DNA of 16,153 bases from CAZPYD01 sp964590835 (GTDB taxonomy: Bacteria; Patescibacteriota; Minisyncoccia; JAHISW01; Tagabacteraceae). Made by a program: the position numbers and the translations under genes. The stretch spans positions 1 to 16,153 of the forward strand of contig CAZPYD010000019.1 of the NCBI GenBank assembly GCA_964590835.1, given 5' to 3'. Every line of letters begins with the position of its first letter. The stretch's first letter is position 1. Positions 7,203-14,009 of the stretch are shown piece after piece. The notes beneath the pieces are model-generated. The model worked only from the letters and a program-made list of their open reading frames with translations. It had not been told where the DNA came from and searched no databases.

Positions 7203-8288
7203 TTTATATTTAGAAACGTTTAATATAATTCCAATTCCGGCCATTGTTAAAATTAGCGATGATCCACCTTGTGATATAAAAGTTAGCGGCAAACCTGTTA
7301 GCGGCATTAGTCCTGTTACTGCATACATATTTACAAAAGATGGCACTATAAGAAGTATAGCAATTCCAGAGGTTAAAAGTCTACTAAATGTATTTGGTGC
7401 TTTTTTGGCGATATGTAAGCTTCTGTATAAAAGTAAGATAAACAATAAGACCAATGTAGATGTTCCTACAAAACCAAACTCTTCCCCCACTACCGCAAAA
7501 ATAGAGTCACTTGTTGCTTCGGGTAAATAATTAAATTTAGAAAGGCCTTTTCCAAAACCACGCCCCCAAACACCTCCGGAGCCCATTGCTATTCTTGCCT
7601 GGTTTATTTGGTAGGCGGATCCTTGTAAGTCTTGGGAGTCGTCAAGAAAGACGGTTATTCTATCCATCAAATAAGGTTTATAGAAGGCTAATATTGCAAT
7701 TACTAAAATCCCTAACGCAAGTATAGTGGCAATTTGTGAAAACCGCGCTCCGGCTAAAAAGAAAAGAAGTGTTGCTGTAATACAAATAACACCAAGAGTT
7801 CCAATGTCTGGTTGTAGAATTAAACTTGTCGCTACAATACCCATGATAATCAAAAATGGTAAGAGTCCTTTTTTGAAAGAAGAAACTTGTTTTTGTCTTT
7901 TGGAGAGCCATGAGCTTAAATAAATTATAAAAGCAAATTTCATAAGTTCTGATGGTTGAAATGTATAAGTACCGATTGAGAGCCATCTTGTAGCTCCTCC
8001 GTGAGAAAATCCCAAGTGTGGCTCAAAAACCAAAAGCATCAACAAAAAACTAAACAAGAAGAACGGCAAAGACAAAGTCTTCCATTTTTTGTAGTAAAAT
8101 CTACTAGTTAAAAAACACAAAAAAGAACCTATTCCCCCACCAAGTGCAATTTGCTTAAGTAGAATGCTATACGAATTTTTATCTTCTTGGGCCGCCAAAC
8201 CAAGCGATGCCGATGCTAACGCAAAAAAACCAAAAAATAACAAGGTCAGCGTAAGTCCCAAAAAGATTTTGTCATATTTTTTTCGCAT
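7200..8288 (-). CDS. ftsW: FtsW-type lipid II glycosyltransferase / SEDS protein
   Basis: This is a 362-residue polytopic SEDS protein with about ten hydrophobic segments. SEDS proteins polymerise lipid II into glycan strands together with a class B PBP; FtsW does this at the septum. Family landmarks are GATRWLSIG (about 98-106), QPSELMK (111-117), LQPDIGT (158-164, with D161), and LPEATSDSIFAVVGEE (255-270), which holds the catalytic-type Asp at 261. A C-terminal PLTFISQGGSSL also matches. The sequence alone does not fully separate FtsW from RodA, but the neighbours mraY and murG favour FtsW. ATG 8288 gives the usual short cytoplasmic N terminus. On the minus strand TTGACA (8328-8323) with a weaker AATAAC 17 nt on would start RNA only a few bases before the ATG. 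Confidence 0.92.
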   Translation of the reverse strand: MRKKYDKIFLGLTLTLLFFGFFALASASLGLAAQEDKNSYSILLKQIALGGGIGSFLCFLTSRFYYKKWKTLSLPFFLFSFLLMLLVFEPHLGFSHGGATRWLSIGTYTFQPSELMKFAFIIYLSSWLSKRQKQVSSFKKGLLPFLIIMGIVATSLILQPDIGTLGVICITATLLFFLAGARFSQIATILALGILVIAILAFYKPYLMDRITVFLDDSQDLQGSAYQINQARIAMGSGGVWGRGFGKGLSKFNYLPEATSDSIFAVVGEEFGFVGTSTLVLLFILLLYRSLHIAKKAPNTFSRLLTSGIAILLIVPSFVNMYAVTGLMPLTGLPLTFISQGGSSLILTMAGIGIILNVSKYK

Positions 8289-8299
8289 TATATTATAGT

Positions 8300-8328
8300 G
8301 TTATTTTAACATAATTTTGGATTGTCAA
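8300..8328 (-). promoter_or_regulatory. Probable ftsW promoter, back to back with the ncRNA promoter
   Basis: On the minus strand TTGACA (8328-8323) is perfect, and AATAAC (8305-8300) is a 4/6 -10 match at 17-nt spacing. The predicted RNA start is about 5 nt before the ftsW ATG. A TATAAT at 8297-8292 also exists but lies only 3 nt from the ATG, so it is a poorer -10 candidate. Confidence 0.45.
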
Positions 8329-8337
8329 AAATAACCC

Positions 8338-8365
8338 TTGACAAAATATGTGAAGATGATATAAT
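8338..8365 (+). promoter_or_regulatory. Consensus sigma-70 promoter driving the structured RNA
   Basis: TTGACA (8338-8343) and TATAAT (8360-8365) are both perfect, with a 16-nt spacer. The expected RNA start is about 8372. No plus-strand gene follows before the terminator at 8687-8713, so the product is most likely a non-coding RNA. Confidence 0.8.
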
Positions 8366-8371
8366 AGGGAC

Positions 8372-8713
8372 AGAAAGTTGAAAAGAAAACTGATTGATGC
8401 TTTAAGAGTTGGACTGGGAAAGAAAAACTCTTAAAACAACGAACAGGTTCTTACTTATCGGTTTGGAGGTATTATCCCCGGAAAGGATAATTTCAAAAAA
8501 CCAATAAGGAAAAAATAAAGTTTATTTTTAATTGAATAGTTAGTTTTTCCCCGGAAAGGAAAAATTAGTTTGTAAAAACCAAGGACGGTTTTTACAAAGC
8601 TATTAGGTAGAGTTGTGGTGCGACAGGCACTGTAAACCAAATTAAAAATAAATAGTTATTTGAACATTTTCTTCTCATATAAAATAGGCAGCGATAAAGA
8701 TCGCTGCCTTTTT
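8372..8713 (+). ncRNA. Unassigned structured non-coding RNA, about 340 nt, with GGA hairpin loops
   Basis: The RNA is bounded by a perfect promoter and a strong terminator. Helices read directly from the sequence: H1, 8401-8410 with 8426-8435 (10 bp, 15-nt loop). H2, an outer stem 8455-8464 with 8498-8507 (one mismatch) and an inner stem 8471-8477 with 8485-8491, loop CCGGAAA. Long helix P, 8521-8533 with 8640-8652 (13 bp, no mismatch). Inside P, 8535-8541 with 8598-8604 closes a three-way junction holding H3 (8542-8550 with 8558-8566, loop CCGGAAA) and H4 (8570-8580 with 8587-8597, loop AAGGAC). A small hairpin GUGC/GCAC lies at 8618-8630. Every one of H1-H4 shows GGA in its loop. It lacks the signature sequences of RNase P RNA and tmRNA and is not a simple 6S-like rod or SRP RNA. 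The family is unknown. A CsrA-type sponge is one idea, unproven. Confidence 0.72.
8687..8713 (+). terminator. Rho-independent terminator of the structured RNA
   Basis: The stem is GGCAGCGA/TCGCTGCC (8687-8694 with 8701-8708), with a 6-nt loop and then TTTTT. It lies 11 bp beyond the end of the convergent amidohydrolase gene. The minus-strand side also has a T-rich stretch, so it may serve both. Confidence 0.88.
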
Positions 8714-8724
8714 GGTTTTATTTT

Positions 8725-10308
8725 TTATTCTTTTCTCAGTGCTTTGCCGGCTCTGTTTTCTGTTAGCTTGTTGTCGGCTAAGGATAGCTTGCCGTTTATA
8801 AAGACATAATCTATTCCAGAAGAATACTGGAAAGGGTTTTTGCGTGTAGCATTGTCTTTTATTGTTTCTGGGTTAAAAACAACAACGTCAGCATAACTGT
8901 CTTCTTTTAGCGCTCCCCTGTTTGTTATACCAAGAACTTGTGCTGGTAAGCCTGACATTTTGTAAATTATATTTTCCCAGTTTAAAATATTTTTTTCTTT
9001 TACAAAGTGAGATATTGCACGCGGGAAACTTCCAAAAGATCGTGGGTGTGGTATGTTGGTTTTTGATATTTTTGAAATATCGTATCCTACCCCATCTGAT
9101 CCAATCATTGAATATGGTTTTTGTGCCAAGATTTCAATATTTTCTTCAGAGATAATATTACTAAAAATAGATACTCTCAAATCGTTTGTTTCAAGTAAGC
9201 TAATAACCACTTCTTCTTCACTTAGTTCAGAATCTTTACTGATTTGGCTTATATTTTTACCTATACTGCTTGGGCTATTTTCAGCCGAGGCAATAGTTAT
9301 TTTGTCATAGTGAAGGGTTAATTTTTTAAGATAGTCAATTATGTTTTGTCTCGTTTTTGATTCTTTTAAAAGCTTTAGTATTTGATCTTTGTTTTCAGAC
9401 AAAATCCATCCTGGTAGAAAACTGATTAAATTAGAACCAGTACTGGTGTAAGGAAAAAAGTCACAAGTCAAAAAGATGTTTTCTTTTTGAGCTCGTTTTA
9501 TCATGGCAAGAGTTGTTTCAAAATTTCCCCATGCTTCTCGGCCCAAAGCTTTAAAGTGAGCGATATGCCCCTTAGCGCCAGTTTTTCTTAAAAATACTAT
9601 TATTTTAGAGATTGTTGGCATTAGGTTTTTGCCCTCATCTGCTATGTGATATGAAGAAATCGCTTTATGTTTAGCAGTTGTTTCAAGAAGGGTTGATAGT
9701 TCATTTTTAAGGTTTGAATCAGAGTATTGTTCGCCAAAACTGGCTGATAAACCAAAAGACCCCTCTTTGAGTGAGTTTTCTAGGAGTTCGTTTATTTCTT
9801 CAATCTGTTCTTTTGTAGCTGGGTTGGTTTTTGAAGCCAGAACATTTCTTCTTAGTGTTTCGTGTCCTGTTAGTGTGGCAAAGTTTATTGTTAGATCTGT
9901 TTTATCAACTTGTTTTAAAAATTCTTTTGTTGATTGCCAGTTTATATTTATGGTATCGATATCTACCCACTTTGCTAAAGATTGCAAAGCCTCTCTTTTA
10001 ATCGCGGGGGCCAAAGAGGACCCACCATGTCCACCCAAAATAGTAGTAATACCTTGTTTTACAAAGCTTTCTTGGTTTGGTTGGGAAAAAAGAGTCCAGT
10101 GATTGTCTGAGTGTGTGGTTAGGTCTATAAAACCTGGTGCAACAAACAAGCCTTCAGCATTTAATTTTATTTTTGCTGATTCATTGTCGGATATTTGGCC
10201 AATTTTAACAATCTTATCGTTTTTAATAGCAACGTCTGTTTTACGGGGTTTTGTGTTGCCCGTGCCATCTATAATTGTTCCGTTTTTTATTATTGCTTGA
10301 TATGTCAT
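8725..10308 (-). CDS. N-acyl-D-amino-acid deacylase-like amidohydrolase
   Basis: A 527-residue member of the D-aminoacylase branch of the amidohydrolase superfamily, which removes acyl groups from D-amino acids. Features in order: IIKNGTIIDGTG (6-17) and APGFID before the metal site; TGHETLRRNVL; GSFGLSASFGEQYS; YHIADEG; HFKALGREAWG; CDFFPYTSTGS; and the late SDGVGYD...HPRSFGSFPR block with the conserved Asp and HPR. In known D-aminoacylases the first metal motif is HxH; here it reads T64-T65-H66-S67-D68, so the first His is replaced. Activity may be altered or the subfamily distinct. ATG 10308 is preferred because the family starts just before IIKNG; a TTG at 10329 would add seven residues and overlap mraY. 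The position between mraY and ftsW suggests a link to wall D-amino acids (inference). Confidence 0.82.
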   Translation of the reverse strand: MTYQAIIKNGTIIDGTGNTKPRKTDVAIKNDKIVKIGQISDNESAKIKLNAEGLFVAPGFIDLTTHSDNHWTLFSQPNQESFVKQGITTILGGHGGSSLAPAIKREALQSLAKWVDIDTININWQSTKEFLKQVDKTDLTINFATLTGHETLRRNVLASKTNPATKEQIEEINELLENSLKEGSFGLSASFGEQYSDSNLKNELSTLLETTAKHKAISSYHIADEGKNLMPTISKIIVFLRKTGAKGHIAHFKALGREAWGNFETTLAMIKRAQKENIFLTCDFFPYTSTGSNLISFLPGWILSENKDQILKLLKESKTRQNIIDYLKKLTLHYDKITIASAENSPSSIGKNISQISKDSELSEEEVVISLLETNDLRVSIFSNIISEENIEILAQKPYSMIGSDGVGYDISKISKTNIPHPRSFGSFPRAISHFVKEKNILNWENIIYKMSGLPAQVLGITNRGALKEDSYADVVVFNPETIKDNATRKNPFQYSSGIDYVFINGKLSLADNKLTENRAGKALRKE

Positions 10309-10325
10309 AAAACTTGAAATATTTT

Positions 10326-11384
10326 TCAAATGTTACTTATTAAAACTATCACCATTCCTATTATAGCAAACACTACCCCGATAACCCAGAATCTCATGGT
10401 GACTTTGTAAGAAGGCCAGCCTTTGGCTTGAAAATGGTGATGAATGGGTGCGGCCAAAAAAACTTTTTTACCGCGAAATTTTTTAGAAGTGATTTGGATT
10501 ATGTCGGATGCAGTAGTCGCCGCTAATGGGAAGGCTATTATTGGAAGAACCAAGACAGAGTCTGTAAAAAAGGCTACTACAGTAAGCGCAGATGTAAGTC
10601 CCAGCATACCAGTTTCTCCCATATAAAAACGTGCTGGTGGGATATTGAACCATAAAAATGCTAAAATAGCTCCAGTAATAACGGCGCAAAAAGCAGCCAA
10701 GTCTAGTTGATTTTGGAAAAAAGTTATGCCTGTGTAAGCAGCAAAAATGGAAGCCATTATACCTCCAGCAAGTCCATCAAGTCCGTCTATTGGTGACCCA
10801 CTAAAAACTGCCAACATGACAATAATAAAAAATGGAATAAAAAATAAACCGATGTCAAAATGCCCTACAAATGGAACCAAAACAGTGCTTATTCCTAGTT
10901 TATAAAAAAACCACCATCCACCAATTAAACCTATGAGAGATACCAATACTATTCTTTTAGTTAGGCTAAGTCCCCCGCCGATGTATTTACCTTTGCCTAG
11001 AACTTGTAATATATCATCTGCAAGTCCAATTATTGCAGCGGATATTAAGGCAAAAAGTGGCAGCCATGTTTGTGAACGACTTAAAAAGTTAAGTTTTTCA
11101 GTTAGTTCCGTTGGGAAGATTTTAAACAAACCCCAAAAAAGGAAAGTCACAAATAGCACGCTAACCCAAATCAAAATACCTCCCATTCGTGGGGTTTTAT
11201 TTTCTTGACCGGCTTGTAGTTTGTTTACAATCGTTGCCTCTCCTCCGCCTAGGGCTTTTTTCCCTTTTGTTTTTTTCCAGGCCTTATATTTATATAAATA
11301 GTGTGCCAAAATGGGTGTTATTAAAACACCAATATAAAAGCTAAATGCCGCCAAACCAAAAACTTTTAAAATATTTAATCCCAT
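10326..11384 (-). CDS. mraY: Phospho-N-acetylmuramoyl-pentapeptide-transferase MraY
   Basis: This integral membrane enzyme of the WecA/MraY family moves phospho-MurNAc-pentapeptide from UDP to undecaprenyl phosphate, making lipid I. It has 352 residues and about ten membrane segments. Family motifs are PRMGGI (65-70), the Asp pair LADD (D123, D124), DGLDGLAGG (D200, D203), FNIPPARFYMGETG (246-259), and the MraY-specific histidine box APIHHHF (H315-H317). Two differences stand out. The Asp of the usual MGDTG metal-site motif is Glu (E257), and the Asn-rich stretch before DGLDG is replaced by SGSPI. The segment before PRMGG (about 40-64) is longer than usual. WecA-type transferases lack the HHH box, so MraY is the better call. 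Its ATG is one base after the carboxypeptidase stop, so the two are likely cotranscribed and coupled. Confidence 0.92.
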   Translation of the reverse strand: MGLNILKVFGLAAFSFYIGVLITPILAHYLYKYKAWKKTKGKKALGGGEATIVNKLQAGQENKTPRMGGILIWVSVLFVTFLFWGLFKIFPTELTEKLNFLSRSQTWLPLFALISAAIIGLADDILQVLGKGKYIGGGLSLTKRIVLVSLIGLIGGWWFFYKLGISTVLVPFVGHFDIGLFFIPFFIIVMLAVFSGSPIDGLDGLAGGIMASIFAAYTGITFFQNQLDLAAFCAVITGAILAFLWFNIPPARFYMGETGMLGLTSALTVVAFFTDSVLVLPIIAFPLAATTASDIIQITSKKFRGKKVFLAAPIHHHFQAKGWPSYKVTMRFWVIGVVFAIIGMVIVLISNI

Positions 11385-11385
11385 A

Positions 11386-12279
11386 TTATCTTACAAACCT
11401 GTCGTATAATTTTTTAATATCTTCAAAGCGGCCATCAAAAGATGAACCAAAAACAGCTAGAATCATTGGATTGTTTAACCCCCTATCTATGGCAATTATC
11501 AAGTTGCCACCAGCTAGGTCGCTAAAGCCAGTTTTGCCTCCAAAAAGACAAGGGAGCTCGGATAGTATTTTGTTTGTATTTTCAAACTCAATATTATTTA
11601 CGGTGAAAGATTTTTCTGTAGTTATTTCTATTAGTTCTGGGTGGTTGCTTAGAATATAATTCATTAGTTTAGCCATATCTTTGCAGGAGCCAAAAGCACC
11701 GGCTTCTTTCTCAGATATATCCAATCCAGAGGTGTTTAGATAGTATGTTTGGCTTAAGCCCAGTTTTTGTGCCTTTTGATTCATTAGACTAATAAACTTT
11801 GTATCAGATGGTTCTATCGTATCTCTTATAGATGAACTAACTGCAAAGGCAGCATCATTAGAAGATGAAATAAGCATTGCGCTTAAGATGTTTGATAGTT
11901 GCCACGTGCTTCCAATATTAAGTCTACTGTCCCCTTCTTGCATAATTGCTTCTTTTGATATTTCTATTAAGGTATTTTTTGGCAAGTTTTCTTTTGCCAC
12001 GAGTGCCGTCATTAGCTTGGTGACACTGGCCAATGGTAGTTGTTTGTCGGCATTTGCTTCAAAAATAAATTCTTGTTTGTTTATGTCAAAAACACATGCT
12101 GAAACCGCCTCTAGCTCTAGGGGTTTTTCGGGTTCTACTATTGGTTGTTCGTTTTGTTCTGTTTCAGGCTTTTTAAGTGATGCTGTTAAATTTGATGGAT
12201 CGCCAGATATCGAGGTTATAAAATTCAAAGCAAAAAATACAGCTACACAGCAAAGCAAAGTTGTTATGTTCTTTAACAT
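11386..12279 (-). CDS. D-alanyl-D-alanine carboxypeptidase (DacA/PBP5-like, peptidase S11)
   Basis: This serine penicillin-binding protein of the S11 family trims the terminal D-Ala of peptidoglycan stem peptides outside the membrane. It has 297 residues from ATG 12279. A hydrophobic N-terminal anchor or signal spans about 5-25, then a Pro/Glu-rich linker (about 38-56), then the catalytic domain. The three active-site motifs are all present: S85-V-T-K88 (SxxK), S139-S140-N141 (SxN) and K249-T250-G251 (KTG). There is no room for the C-terminal beta domain and amphipathic helix of E. coli PBP5, so it is the short form. An upstream in-frame start at 12309 would add ten residues, but it lies upstream of the perfect TATAAT at 12294-12289, so 12279 is preferred. 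It is the first gene of the minus-strand wall block, one base from mraY. Confidence 0.92.
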   Translation of the reverse strand: MLKNITTLLCCVAVFFALNFITSISGDPSNLTASLKKPETEQNEQPIVEPEKPLELEAVSACVFDINKQEFIFEANADKQLPLASVTKLMTALVAKENLPKNTLIEISKEAIMQEGDSRLNIGSTWQLSNILSAMLISSSNDAAFAVSSSIRDTIEPSDTKFISLMNQKAQKLGLSQTYYLNTSGLDISEKEAGAFGSCKDMAKLMNYILSNHPELIEITTEKSFTVNNIEFENTNKILSELPCLFGGKTGFSDLAGGNLIIAIDRGLNNPMILAVFGSSFDGRFEDIKKLYDRFVR

Positions 12280-12288
12280 GATATTTAT

Positions 12289-12317
12289 ATTATAAACACA
12301 ACTAAACAATAAAACAA
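12289..12317 (-). promoter_or_regulatory. Promoter of the wall block (carboxypeptidase-mraY), near-leaderless
   Basis: On the minus strand a perfect TATAAT (12294-12289) has TTGTTT 17 nt upstream (12317-12312). The ATG at 12279 is 9 nt beyond the -10 box, which leaves a leader of only about 2-3 nt. Confidence 0.55.
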
Positions 12318-12338
12318 CGAAGCAAGGAGCTGCTGTTT

Positions 12339-12362
12339 AATTCACAATTCACCTAATTCACC
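12339..12362. repeat. Copy of the ATTCACN heptad repeat shared with the gltX end
   Basis: AATTCACAATTCACCTAA (12339-12356) is an exact reverse complement of 4507-4524, and one more ATTCACC unit follows at 12356-12362. It lies in the divergent spacer between the carboxypeptidase and protease genes. Confidence 0.7.
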
Positions 12363-12388
12363 TATTTCTTAGAAAATTTCTTTAGTGG

Positions 12389-12394
12389 TATAAT
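12389..12394 (+). promoter_or_regulatory. Extended -10 promoter for the HtrA-like gene
   Basis: TGGTATAAT (12386-12394) is an extended -10 motif with a perfect hexamer. The -35 region (TTCTTA at 12366-12371) is weak. The predicted leader is about 28 nt and has no clear Shine-Dalgarno. Confidence 0.5.
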
Positions 12395-12428
12395 AATAAA
12401 ATCAATTAAGATTAAGTTATTTTGTACT

Positions 12429-13493
12429 ATGAATTATCAAGATACTATTGTAGAGACTGTAGAAAAAGTTTTGCCGGGGGTGGTGAGTATTACTGTTGCC
12501 AAAGACCCAGAGGTTTTGGAGAAAGAGGTTCTTTCGGAGCTTTTTAAGATGGGGGTCCCCTTTTATTCTGAAGATATTGAATCAAAAATAGACGAAGTAC
12601 CCAAAGACGAGGAGGGCCGAATAAAAGTTGGTGGCGGTTCTGGTTTTGTGATCAGCAAAGACGGAATTATTTTGACAAACAAGCATGTAGTAATAGACTC
12701 AAATGCAAAGTATAGTGTGGTTAGTTCTGCTGGTAAAAGATATCCTGCCAAGGTTTTGGCGCGTGACCCCATTAACGATATTGCTATTTTAAAAGTAGAT
12801 GGTGATAAGTTTAACTTGCCTATAGTAGAGCTTGGTAATTCTGAAAACATTAAACTTGGTCAAGGCGTAGTAGCTATTGGTAATGCTCTTGGGCAGTTTC
12901 AAAATACTGTTTCTACTGGTGTTGTTTCTGGGCTTTCTAGATTTATTCAGGCCACTGTAAGTGCAGCTGGCCAGCAAGAGAGATTAAGAGGTTTGATACA
13001 AACAGACGCGGCTATTAACCCGGGTAATTCCGGAGGTCCTTTGGTGGATCTTGAAGGTAAAGCTATCGCCATAAACACCGCCGTTGTTTTTGGAGCGCAA
13101 AATATTGGTTTTGCCATTCCTATAGATAGAGCAAAAAAAGACCTGGAAGAAATCAAAAAACATGGCCGGATTAGGCGGCCATTTTTGGGGGTTCGATATC
13201 TTATTTTAAATAAAGAAATGCAAGACAAGCTGCACTTCCCTCTTGATTATGGGGCACTTGTGATAAACGAAGGCATTCCTGGTGATAAGGCTGTAGTTCC
13301 GGGAAGCGCTTCCGACAAAGCCGGCATTAAAGAGCGAGACATTATTCTTACCTGCAACAAGAAAAAAGTTACCGAAGAGGAAACACTGGAAGATCTTCTT
13401 TCCTCCAGCTCTGTTGGCGACAAAGTAGAACTAGAAATACTCCGCGGTAAAGAAAAAATGACAGTAAATGTCACCCTTGAGGAAATGAAATAG
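12429..13493 (+). CDS. HtrA/DegP-like trypsin-fold serine protease with one PDZ domain
   Basis: The protein has 354 residues. A trypsin-like domain spans about residues 5-245, with the full catalytic triad: H86 in TNKHVV, D117 in NDIAIL and S201 in GNSGGPL. One PDZ domain follows at about 252-352, with a GALVINEG-like binding segment and the AGIKERDIIL turn. HtrA proteases degrade or check misfolded envelope proteins. Unlike most, this one shows no signal peptide or membrane helix: residues 1-20 (MNYQDTIVETVEKVLPGVVS) lead straight into the protease fold. It may therefore act in the cytoplasm, or the usual anchor has been lost. No upstream start with a hydrophobic segment is seen, and the -10 box at 12389 limits extension. 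It diverges from the wall block and is followed after 4 nt by an acetyltransferase gene, probably in one operon. Confidence 0.9.
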   Translation: MNYQDTIVETVEKVLPGVVSITVAKDPEVLEKEVLSELFKMGVPFYSEDIESKIDEVPKDEEGRIKVGGGSGFVISKDGIILTNKHVVIDSNAKYSVVSSAGKRYPAKVLARDPINDIAILKVDGDKFNLPIVELGNSENIKLGQGVVAIGNALGQFQNTVSTGVVSGLSRFIQATVSAAGQQERLRGLIQTDAAINPGNSGGPLVDLEGKAIAINTAVVFGAQNIGFAIPIDRAKKDLEEIKKHGRIRRPFLGVRYLILNKEMQDKLHFPLDYGALVINEGIPGDKAVVPGSASDKAGIKERDIILTCNKKKVTEEETLEDLLSSSSVGDKVELEILRGKEKMTVNVTLEEMK

Positions 13494-13497
13494 AAGA

Positions 13498-13920
13498 ATG
13501 ATCGAGTCAAAAATTTCTATCAAAAAATTAGATGACTTTGGCAAAAAAGAGTTTGTTAAGTTGTTCCCTTATGCACCCAAAAGCAATTGGGAGAATATGG
13601 AGTTTTATGGTGCTTTTGACGGCGACAAATTAATTGGTGGAACAGTTATAAATATAAACCCAGATAATTTTCACTATAGATCACTAGGTTTGCATCCAGA
13701 GGTCTTTGGTGAATATCTTGTTGTCCTAAAAGAATATAGAAATAAAAGAATCGGTAAAGAATTGTTTAAAAAAATATTAAAGTATAAAAAGATTGGTTTT
13801 AAGACAGGTGGAATGACTACCGACATAGCTAAGAGTATGTATGAGAAGATGGGCTTTAAGGTGGTTAAAGAAAAAGAATCAGGAGGGGTATTTGTTCAAT
13901 ATTGGTATTTAGAAAAATAA
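13498..13920 (+). CDS. GNAT-family N-acetyltransferase
   Basis: This is a 140-residue, single-domain GNAT protein. The acetyl-CoA binding motif A is EYLVVLKEYRNKRIGKELF (about 92-110); RNKRIG fits the R/Q-x-x-G-x-G/A consensus with the last Gly displaced. Motif B follows as AKSMYEKMGFKVV. The middle region (GAFDGDKLIGGTVIN) fits strand 3-4 of the fold. Substrate is unknown; members acetylate amines of small molecules, peptides or proteins. Its ATG lies four bases after the protease stop, so the two are likely cotranscribed. A terminator follows at 13937. Confidence 0.78.
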   Translation: MIESKISIKKLDDFGKKEFVKLFPYAPKSNWENMEFYGAFDGDKLIGGTVININPDNFHYRSLGLHPEVFGEYLVVLKEYRNKRIGKELFKKILKYKKIGFKTGGMTTDIAKSMYEKMGFKVVKEKESGGVFVQYWYLEK

Positions 13921-13936
13921 AAAACAAATTAATTTT

Positions 13937-13970
13937 AAACGCCTCGATCAATTGAAGCGTTTATTTTGCA
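13937..13970 (+). terminator. Rho-independent terminator after the first GNAT gene
   Basis: The stem AAACGC/GCGTTT is extended by TC/GA after one mismatch (13937-13945 with 13954-13962), followed by a T-rich stretch. It ends the protease-acetyltransferase unit. Confidence 0.7.
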
Positions 13971-13977
13971 TTATTTT

Positions 13978-14009
13978 TTATCTGTTGGATATCGGATATC
14001 TAACAGATG
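13978..14009. repeat. 32-bp palindromic repeat, copy 1
   Basis: The arms are ATCTGTTGGATATC (13980-13993) and GATATC plus TAACAGAT (13995-14008) around a single G. Thirty of its 32 bases match copy 2 at 14251-14282. Confidence 0.8.

Noticed and set aside
7168..7530. 120-codon plus-strand frame opposite ftsW
   Set aside because: It is antisense to a well-supported ftsW, and its composition is that of a shadow frame.
8455..8640. 61-codon open frame on the minus strand across the structured RNA
   Set aside because: It reads through the hairpins of the RNA, has no family resemblance and lies opposite a perfect promoter and terminator.
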